Positions 56,764 to 64,000 of a DNA stretch of 64,000 nt are shown one piece after another. Origin of the DNA: Cryptomeria japonica (taxonomy: Eukaryota > Streptophyta > Pinopsida > Cupressales > Cupressaceae); assembly GCF_030272615.1 (NCBI RefSeq), contig NC_081415.1, positions 601,791,644-601,855,643 of the forward strand. Direction: 5' to 3'. A program made the position numbers and the translations under genes. The notes under the pieces were generated by a model, which had not been told where the DNA came from, did not search any database, and worked only from the letters and a program-made list of their open reading frames with translations. How positions within the stretch are numbered: the stretch's first letter is position 1; each line of letters opens with the position of its first letter.

Positions 56764-57564
56764 TGTTGGAAAATGCACACTCCAATGAGACATTGTAGGT
56801 GATTGAAGGTTTTGTCATTAATGGCAACCTTAAAATCCTATGACACCGACAAGACAATTTACCGGCACTAGCAAGATTAGAATTTACACTAGCACACACA
56901 CCATCGGCATAGGCAGTAAAAGGAAGCATACCGGCATAGAAGCCGACAGGAATTTTTTTTGTAATATATTTTTTTAATTATTGTAAAATCATTGTAAGCC
57001 GACTTGGAAAGTTTTAAAATGACTCATATATATAAGAGATCGTTGTAGAACATTTTAGAATAGAAGAAAGAAAATATATAGGTGAAATAAGGCAGACCTA
57101 TTATGCGAATTATAGGTTAAGGGTTTATGTATGAAGTAGAGCTATAAACCGGTAGATCTGGCATAGTAGATGCTATTTTGAAGAAGTACAAGACATTGGA
57201 TTTATATAATCCATTTTGTAAGTCAGTGAGACTTCCCATTTTGTAATTGAGCAGTGAGCTCTAGACACTTGGCCTTCCTGCATGTGCAGGCCCCTCTTGT
57301 AGCAGTAATATTCTCTTATTGGCCAGTAATTGAATATTGTGGGTCACAAATCCCACCAAGGTTTTTCCCACACCAGGTTTCCTCATTAAAATACTATGTT
57401 ATGGTGTGTTTTTGATGTGGTTGCTGTTATCTCTGTTTATTGCATTATTTCTTGTTTACCAGTATACAGTATTAATATGTTCTACATGTTTTAAGTTAAG
57501 AAAATCATCAAACCGCTTAGATACTGATTCACCCCCCCTCTCAGTATCTATGGGAATCCTAACA
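56764..57564 (+). repeat. 5' LTR of element D
   Basis: TGTTGGAAAATGCAC..GGGAATCCTAACA, matching 62518-63327. Confidence 0.95.
57025..57038 (+). promoter_or_regulatory. TATA box in 5' LTR of element D
   Basis: CATATATATAAGAG lies about 260 bp into the LTR. The same word is kept in the 3' LTR (about 62779-62792), and the sequence around it ('aaaatgactc..tataaga') is conserved in the LTRs of element C, as expected for a U3 promoter. Confidence 0.55.
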
Positions 57565-57566
57565 AT

Positions 57567-57578
57567 TGGTATCAGATC
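57567..57578 (+). other. Primer-binding site of element D
   Basis: TGGTATCAGATC, the complement of the plant initiator-Met tRNA 3' end over ten bases, two bases after the LTR. Confidence 0.92.
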
Positions 57579-57635
57579 TTGGTCCTCTATTTTTAGAAGC
57601 CTAACAGCTTGAGGAAGATCTTGACACTGGTAGAG

Positions 57636-58670
57636 ATGGAAAAATTGATGAAGCAATTAAAAGTAGCTCTCTTAGACTATGATGTAGAAAAATTGAAAAA
57701 TATCAAACTTGAAGATGATCTAAAAGCTACACAGGATATTATTCAAGCACTTCAAGAAAATCTTACCATTACAAGAAACAAGAGAAGACAACTTTGTGAA
57801 AAGATGCAAAATGAGAATGATGAAAAGGAAACTCTTAGTGATTTGATGAATAAGCTAAAACAAGAAAACATGACAACAAAGAATGAGATGCAAGATATGA
57901 CTATGAGATTTTGTAAATAAATTGAAGATAAAAAGAAGAATGAAGAAGACTTGACTAGAAGACTGAATGATGCTGCAAATGAAAACACAAGACTTAGTTA
58001 TAAAAATGATATGTTGAAGACAGATCTGATGCATGCACAGAATGAATCAAATGAACTCATGAGACAAAAAGGTATCTTGGAAGGAGAACTGGCTGCTACA
58101 AATCAACATAAAGAAAAATTCAAGAAAAGCTCAGAAGAACTTGGTGACTTGTTGAAGAATCCGAAATCTAATGGTGACACTAATGGTCTTGGCTTTGAAA
58201 CTGGTAAAAGCTCTGGTATTGCAAACACACAAGATCAAGGCAAATCGGTAAGAAAACCTACTGCTTATAAATTTAATGGGAAATGCTTTAACTGTAACAA
58301 GTATGGTCATAGAGCAAATCAATGTAGATCTAGAAATTATCAGAATACCAATACACCCACTGGTCAATGTTCAAAATGCAACAAAATTGGTCATAATTCT
58401 GAAAATTGCAGGATGAATGTAAGATGTTATGTTTGTGGAAGATTTGGACACTTATCTAATCAATGTAGAACACAAACCGGCATAGGATACAGAAAAGCTA
58501 TTTAGAAAAATAATGTGACTTGTAATACCTGTAACAAGATTGGACATATTGCAAATTTTTGTAGAAGCAAGTCCTCACTAGTAAATAACAAAGGTCCTAG
58601 TTTGAAAGGTAAAGAAAAAGTTGAAGAAGTTAAGAAGGAATTCTCAAAACAATGGATCAGGAAATCATAA
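57636..58670 (+). pseudogene. ORF1 of element D: coiled coil plus four CCHC zinc knuckles
   Basis: From the ATG at 57636 one frame runs to TAA 58668-58670 (about 345 codons) with only two internal stops: TAA at 57918 and TAG at 58503, where element B has CAG. The first 190 residues are rich in Lys, Glu, Asn and Leu and look coiled coil. Four knuckles follow, all with intact Cys-Cys-His-Cys: 'CFNCNKYGHRANQC' (58284-58325), 'CSKCNKIGHNSENC' (58368-58409), 'CYVCGRFGHLSNQC' (58425-58466), 'CNTCNKIGHIANFC' (58521-58562). Copia Gag normally has one. No capsid signature or protease is visible. The likely role is RNA binding in a particle, by inference. Confidence 0.85.
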
Positions 58671-59078
58671 CTAAATGTTCATAGGAATACTCCTCCACCG
58701 GAAGAACAGAGTAACACTCCACCAGCAGAATAGTGTAACATTCCACCGGCAAGAGAATCTTCATCTAAGTGAAAAAAATTTCCTTGAGGGTTTAGCAATC
58801 AAATGTGAAACATGCTATTATTCCCTTGGTTGATGGTGAGAAGTTGAAATTACTTCTATATCAGCAGATAAGTTAAGTGATTACCTAACTGGTAAGCATT
58901 AAATGTGGTAGTTGGAAAAATTAACATTATAAATCAGTGTTTTAGGCTCCATTTTCATTTCACCGAGCATTAAAAAAATCAAAGAGCACAAAAATTCCTG
59001 AGAAAAGACATTTCGAGCAAAGAAGCAAAGCAATTCAACAAGCAATCTTTCCTAAGGCAGATAAAGGTATTTATAATC
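58671..59078 (+). other. Spacer between ORF1 and ORF2 of element D
   Basis: About 400 bp without a convincing frame. It contains short repeats of 'actccaccgg / attccaccgg'. Confidence 0.5.
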
Positions 59079-62000
59079 ATGGCTTCTTCATCTGTTCCCG
59101 AATTCATAGAAAACCCTACTGTAGTCAAAGTGATTAAATTCCCTAGACCCCTATTCCATTTAGTTCCTGAAATTGCTAAGAAAGATGATAATGTTGGTGC
59201 ATTTTCTCAAATCCCCAAAGGAGTAGTTTCTGCAGAAGACCCTAGAATGTACATTCATTGTCACATAGAAGAATTAGGTGATGAGGAAATCAAGAGCATG
59301 TATAAGACTGTAATTTGTGATGATTCCAATAATGTGAAATCTAAACACAAAATAGTTGAAACCCTAGGATTCACTGAAATTCTTAGTATTCTAGATTTTC
59401 CTAAGGATGTTATAAGGATAGTTTTAAGTAGGGTTCATGGTGAATTCTTCTGGTTAGACTCAGTTCACAAAATCACAAAAGAGATAGTAAAAGTTGTGAC
59501 AGGGTTACCTTCCACTGGTAATAGGCTTGATAAGACAAAGAAGGTCTCAAATGACCTGGTGATGAACCTAACAGGTGCAACATCTGACAAGAGATCTTTC
59601 AGAGTGAATGATGTAACTGACATCAATGTCAGATTCATTAGCATGATTTTAAGCTATAAAACCACACATGCAAATAGGTTAAATTCTATCTCTAGCCTAT
59701 GCATAAAGAGTGCCTATGATATGATCAAGGATAATGCAAAAATAGATGTGTGTGAATGTTTGAAAGATGAGCTTATTGATAATCTTGGAAAAATTAAGAA
59801 AGACAAAAAGGGGACATTTAGATTTGGAAACCTACTTGTCTATTTAATGCTGCACATAACAAAACAGGTGCCCAATATTGGTAATAAGAATCTTGGTTTT
59901 GATATACCAGTAGGCAAACAATTGTATGATTTACTAAATAACATGGGTGAAAATAGAGAAAAGAACATAAATGAATACTTTCAGGCATTGAAGGTCTAGA
60001 TGAATACCAGAGTCAAATTATCACAAGCAATTGTAAATAAGTATAAGGATGAAATATGCTTTGTTATTAAGAAGGATGAGATTTGGATGGAGGAAATTAT
60101 CCCAAGAACCATTTGGGTTACTGAAATGGGTTATGAAGTTGATTACCACATAATTGAAACATATGCAAAAGCCCTCCTAGAAGCACCCAAGGAACCTAAA
60201 GAAGAGGTATTTGGTAGTGCTGAGACTATTGAAAATCAAATCCAGTCAAAGAAAAGGGTAAAGAAGGTGGAAGCAATAGTTAGAAGAGGATCTAGACAAG
60301 CAAAGGCTATCAAAGAAGATGTACTTAAACAAACTGGTATCACTGAAGATGAGTTAGAAACACTACAGCCAAAAACTCACCTTTCACTTGTAGCAACTTC
60401 TTTAGAAAGTGATATGCCAGCTGCATTTAAAAGAGTTGTGAGGAAAAGAGAACCTTCACCGGTATTTACACCTTCTCCTAGAAGAACCCAATAGAAACAA
60501 AAGGTAGTAAGGCCCCCAACTAAGAAGATAACTCCAAAGAAGAAGAAGTTAACACCCAAGAAGAAGACTCAACAAAACATTGCTCCAATTGACAAACTAC
60601 GAGATGAAATAACAGAGGATGGACAACTGAAAAACATCAATAAATTATATGATTCATTATCAGTTGATGACAAGGAGAAAGTTGAAAATAGTGTAATTCT
60701 ACACTTGGACATTTACAAGAAATTTCTAATGCAAACTATAGATGAATTACTGACAGAACTGTTTAAAAGACTTCAAGCTAGAAGGAAAGCTATTGTAGAG
60801 CTTGATAAGAAAATGAAAATTGAAAAACTACTTGTTGTTTATCCTGTCAACTCACCAAAAGAGATAGATGATATGATCTCAGAGGCTAACCGGTCAGTAT
60901 TTTCAAGTGCACACTGACATGTAGCACTTATGGTTGGTAGAGTAAATGAGGTTGCAAATGAAACTGCCAATGCATGGGACATATTCCTTGTAGAGAAGGA
61001 AAAATAGGAAGAATATAGAAAACCTGAACCCATCAAAGTATATCAGAAGGATAAGGATAAGGGAAAAGGCAAGGTTGGTGGACCACCTAGCATAGAAATA
61101 AAAGATAACTTATCCCCACCACCTCTGAATACTCCACTGGTAGTGACTACTGATAATCAACTGGATAGTGAGAACATGGACATACCACAAGAGGACACAA
61201 ATCCTAACTCTGAGGTATTATACACAGTGGACATTGATACTGAAAAGGTCAATATTGTGGTAGATAAGGATACAAATAGGAAAGTAGATATGGCTAGTGA
61301 GTCACCGACAATAGATGGTATAGAAGGTAAACCGGCAGATGATAACATAGAGCAACAAGCAGAGCAACAGGCTCCATCACAACAACAAGTTCACATAGAG
61401 TCAGTGCCACCAGCAATAGTTGAGCAAGACAAACCTTTGCGTAAAGAAATGGAAACACAAACTGACCTACCAGAGGTCACCACAAGCAAGGATATTGCTC
61501 CCACCGGCGGAATACAGAGTGTTGGCTCTTCAAGTATAGAATTCAAACCAACTAATGTAACCGAAGTTCTTTTGGATTCCATAAAGAAGATAACAAATTG
61601 TAGCTCACAGGCTTACAAGGCAATAGATGACACCATTCCAATTTGGAAATTGATAGCACCAAAATATAATGTAGATAATAAAGATTCTTTGAGTCAACTT
61701 GACACTTTGTCTAAGTATATTACTGAAAACACTGTGACAGTTGAACAAATAAAAGAGGAAGCATTCAAGGAGAGATTAGAGAAGGAAAAACACAAATTCT
61801 TTGAGGAAGAAATAAAGAAGTGTACAAGGCAATTTGACACACTTCTACTGGAACTATGTAGCACATTGAAGGAATTCAAAACTTTGTATAGGGATACATG
61901 TAAAACTAAATTTTTGACAGTTGATATAAATAGGAGAATTAGCAAGATATAGGAAGAAATAAATCAATGAGCTAACAATTTCATTAATTCATCTAATTCA

Positions 62001-62321
62001 TTATCAGTCTTTGAGCAGAAAATAATAGGTTTTAAGGAAGAACTACTAAAGTTGGAAAGAGACAAAGAAAGAATAAAAGGAAAGGCTAAAGATCTTAAAT
62101 GGAGACTTAGTCAAAAATTGGGCAATCTCGCCTCCTTAAGGAAAGAAATATCTGATGCCTTGATTCAAGGACAGAAAACACCAGTAGAGCAAATGCAACA
62201 CCTCACCGGTATAGTTCAAAGGATAGAGGGCGCAATAAAAGACAACAAAAAGTTCATTGAGAGCTTGAATCTAGTTTTGGCAGATCTTTTTCAGATTGTA
62301 ACTAACCAGTTACAAGGATGA
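59079..62321 (+). pseudogene. ORF2 of element D: family-specific protein of about 1,080 codons, function unknown
   Basis: ATG at 59079 to TGA at 62319-62321 in one frame, with no frameshift and six stops: TAG at 59997, 60492, 61005 and 61950, TGA at 60915 and 61968. Regions in order: an N-terminal domain of about 300 residues ('IKFPRPLFH', 'FSQIPKGVVSAEDPRMYIH', 'FPKDVIRIVLSRVHGEFFWL', 'ITKEIVKVVTGLPSTG'), a middle domain ('KYKDEICFVIKKDEIWMEE', 'YAKALLEAPKEP'), a basic Lys/Pro linker, a helical segment ('LFKRLQARRKAIVELDKKMK'), 'KVGGPPSIEIKDNLSPPP', an acidic Gln-rich linker, and a long C-terminal coiled coil. I recognise no catalytic motif. Conservation in three other elements suggests it once mattered for the family. 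Confidence 0.82.
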
Positions 62322-62505
62322 AGCAGGCCTTTGTCATTGATGCCAAAGGGGGAGTAGTGGAATGAGAAAAATAATTAGTAAAATGACTCATCAACTTAGG
62401 GGGAGTACACATTCTTTTGGTACACATTTTTGGTAAGAAAATACTGGCAGATTCTTTTTGGATGATAGTTTTTGGATTTTTCTCATGAGTGTTGCCATCA
62501 ATGCC

Positions 62506-62516
62506 AAAGGGGGAGA
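62506..62516 (+). other. Polypurine tract of element D
   Basis: AAAGGGGGAGA, one base before the 3' LTR. A second AAAGGGGGAG lies upstream at about 62345 and could be a central or older tract. Confidence 0.88.
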
Positions 62517-62517
62517 T

Positions 62518-63327
62518 TGTTGGAAAATGCACACTCCAATGAGACATTGTAGGTGATTGAAGGTTTTGTCATTGATGACAACCTTACAATCCTATGACAC
62601 CGGCGAGACAATTTACCGGCACTAGCAAGATCAGACTTTATAATGACACACAAGCCACCGACACTGGCAGTAAAAGGAAGCATACCGGTACAAAAGCTGA
62701 TAGGAATTTTGTTTGTAATATATTTTGTTAATTATTGTAAAATCATTGTAAGCTAACTTGGCAAGTTGTAAAATGACTCATATATATAAGAGATCATTGT
62801 AGAACATTTTAGAATAGATGGAAGAAAATATATAGGTGAAATAAGGCAGACGTATTATGCAAATTATAGGTTAAGGGTTTATGTATGAATCAGAGCTATA
62901 AACCGGTACAGGATCTGGTATAGTAGATGCTATTTTGAGGTAGTATAAGAGATTGGATTTATATAATCCATTTTGTAAGTCAGTGAGACTTCCCATTTTG
63001 TAATTGAGCAGTGAGCTCTAGGCACTTGGCCTTCTTGCATGTGCAGGCCCCTCTTGTAGTAGTAATATTCTCTTATTGGCCAGTAAGTGAATATTGTGGA
63101 TAAAAAATCCCACCAAGGTTTTTCCCACACTGGGTTTCCTCATCAAACTACTATGTTATGGTGTGTTTTTCATGTGGTTGTTGTTATCTCTATTTATTGC
63201 ATTATTTCTTGTTTACTGGTATACAGTATTAATATGTTCTACATGTTTTAAGTAAAGAAAATCATCAAACCTGTTAGATACTGATTCACCCTCCCCCCCC
63301 CTCTTAGTATCTATGGGAATCCTAACA
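62518..63327 (+). repeat. 3' LTR of element D
   Basis: Pairs with 56764-57564. Differences include a longer C-run near 63291-63301 and scattered substitutions. Confidence 0.95.
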
Positions 63328-63332
63328 CATTC
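63328..63332. repeat. Target-site duplication of element D, right copy
   Basis: CATTC, identical to 56759-56763. Confidence 0.95.
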
Positions 63333-64000
63333 ATCTCTTGACTTTCCCTAATTAGATTCATCATCTCTTACACCTTCATTAGCAACAAAATAACACTTCT
63401 TCTAATATTTAGCCTTATATGGCTTCAATAGATTTTTAGGAACTCTTTCTGGACACCTTGAGGCAAAATGTCCTATCTTATTACATAAAAAACATTTAAG
63501 AGGAATTTTTCCTTCATAATTACCAACACCTTTAGGTAATCTTCTAGCAATTACGACTTCAATCTCTTCAAGCTCTCTCATCTCCTTATCATATCTGGAC
63601 ACCCTTGTAGAACTTTCTCCTAGATCATATTTTTGGTTCTTGAATACAATAGCTTTGAATGCAAATTCAGACTTAGGAAGGGCTTCACCAAATTTTCTCA
63701 ACTCAAAGGCAACAAGCTTTCCAATCAGCATGTCTCTAGTCACATCTATTATAGTTCAAATCTCCTTAATAATGCCAGCCTTGTGCTTGTAAGCATGAGG
63801 CAAGGATCTCAACACTTTAGTAAGCTCTCTCATCTCCTTCTCATGTCTAGACACAGTTGTAGAACTTTCTCATGGATCATATTTCTGCTTCTCAGATATA
63901 ATAGCTTTGAATGCAAATTCAGACCTAGGAAGGGATTCACCAAATTTATTCAACTCAAAGGCAACAATCTTTCCAATGAGCATGTCTCTAGTCACATCTA
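63333..64000 (-). pseudogene. Ty1/copia Gag, C-terminal part with one zinc knuckle
   Basis: Minus strand. 'CFLCNKIGHFASRCPE' (about 63450-63495) is the copia nucleocapsid knuckle. Upstream of it is 'SRYDKEMRELEEIEVVIARR'. Toward D the frame continues through two stops to the insertion point. With 6,569 bp (D plus TSD) removed, it is in frame with the protease at 56763. The part beyond about 63570 exists twice, as a tandem duplication that runs off the window edge. Confidence 0.85.
63571..64000 (-). repeat. Tandem duplication of 252 bp inside copia gag
   Basis: 63571-63748 and 63823-64000 are near copies 252 bp apart, a multiple of three, so the duplication keeps the Gag frame. The second copy is cut by the end of the window. 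Confidence 0.85.

Larger units (their letters stand above)
56764..63327 (+). mobile_element. Complete non-autonomous LTR retrotransposon D
   Basis: A 6.56-kb element with a perfect TSD CATTC, LTRs of 801 and 810 bp, a primer site two bases after the 5' LTR and a PPT before the 3' LTR. It is the best-preserved family member, with ORF1 (Gag-like) and ORF2 (about 1,080 codons). There is no protease, integrase, reverse transcriptase or RNase H anywhere between the LTRs. It inserted between the Gag knuckle and the protease of a copia element. Confidence 0.95.

Noticed and set aside
59079-59999. ORF2 N-terminal domain as a plant mobile-domain or transposase protein
   Set aside because: Only a vague 'ITKE-V--VTGLPSTG' pattern resembles such families; without a profile search this is too weak to name.
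60000-62321. Stop-codon readthrough or recoding as the reason for in-frame TAG codons
   Set aside because: Stops fall at different positions in different copies and often replace CAG, which fits methylation-driven mutation better than programmed readthrough.

Overview
The window looks like intergenic DNA from a large plant genome. It contains nested LTR retrotransposons with 5-bp target-site duplications (TSDs), satellite DNA, and decayed fragments of two plant gene families: pentatricopeptide-repeat (PPR) proteins and the DRM-type de novo DNA methyltransferase. I see no intact host gene, rRNA, tRNA or CRISPR array. The nesting depth, the LTR ends (TGTAGC.., TGTAGAC.., TGTTGG..) and the low GC content suggest a gymnosperm, probably a conifer. 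That is inference.

Layout. 1-3245: the 3' half of a non-autonomous LTR element (A) with its 3' LTR. 3246-10601: old DNA with a 336-nt tract lacking C, a gypsy gag remnant, two PPR pseudogene fragments in inverted orientation, and a small palindrome made of DRM fragments (P0). 10602-20086: complete LTR element F (TSD AAGAG), inserted inside the left arm of a larger DRM palindrome (P1). With F removed, P1 has arms of about 1.2 kb each and a spacer of about 20 bp. 20151-28337: a tandem duplication of about 4.1 kb. Each unit holds a DRM palindrome (P1, P2), an AT-rich arm, CT/GA-rich tracts, a short satellite block and the edge of one LTR. 27902-42272: element B (TSD CATAT), with element E (31546-39353, TSD AGTAT) nested in it. 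42273-52765: a satellite built from a palindromic module and interrupted by element C (43048-49678). 52766-54245: a GA-rich tract and an AT-rich arm that is the inverted counterpart of 21960-22270 and 26040-26400. 54745-64000: a decayed Ty1/copia element on the minus strand, interrupted by complete element D (56764-63327, TSD CATTC).

A, B, C and D form one family. Their hallmarks are copia-like (initiator-Met tRNA primer site, PPT AAAGGGGGAGA, LTR TGTT..AACA), but they encode no protease, integrase or reverse transcriptase. Instead, B-D carry a Gag-like ORF1 with a coiled coil and four CCHC knuckles, and a long ORF2 of about 1,080 codons that I do not recognise. In D, ORF2 has six in-frame stops and no frameshift. 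E and F are gypsy-like non-autonomous elements: E has gag plus a protease-like domain, and F has one 929-codon ORF of unknown kind.

The most unusual signal is the repeated fold-back of a DRM methyltransferase fragment (P0, P1, P2). DRM enzymes perform RNA-directed DNA methylation, which silences transposons. A transcript through P1 or P2 would fold into double-stranded RNA matching a host silencing gene. Removing the nested elements D, E and F with one TSD copy each restores the interrupted reading frames, which supports the stratigraphy.
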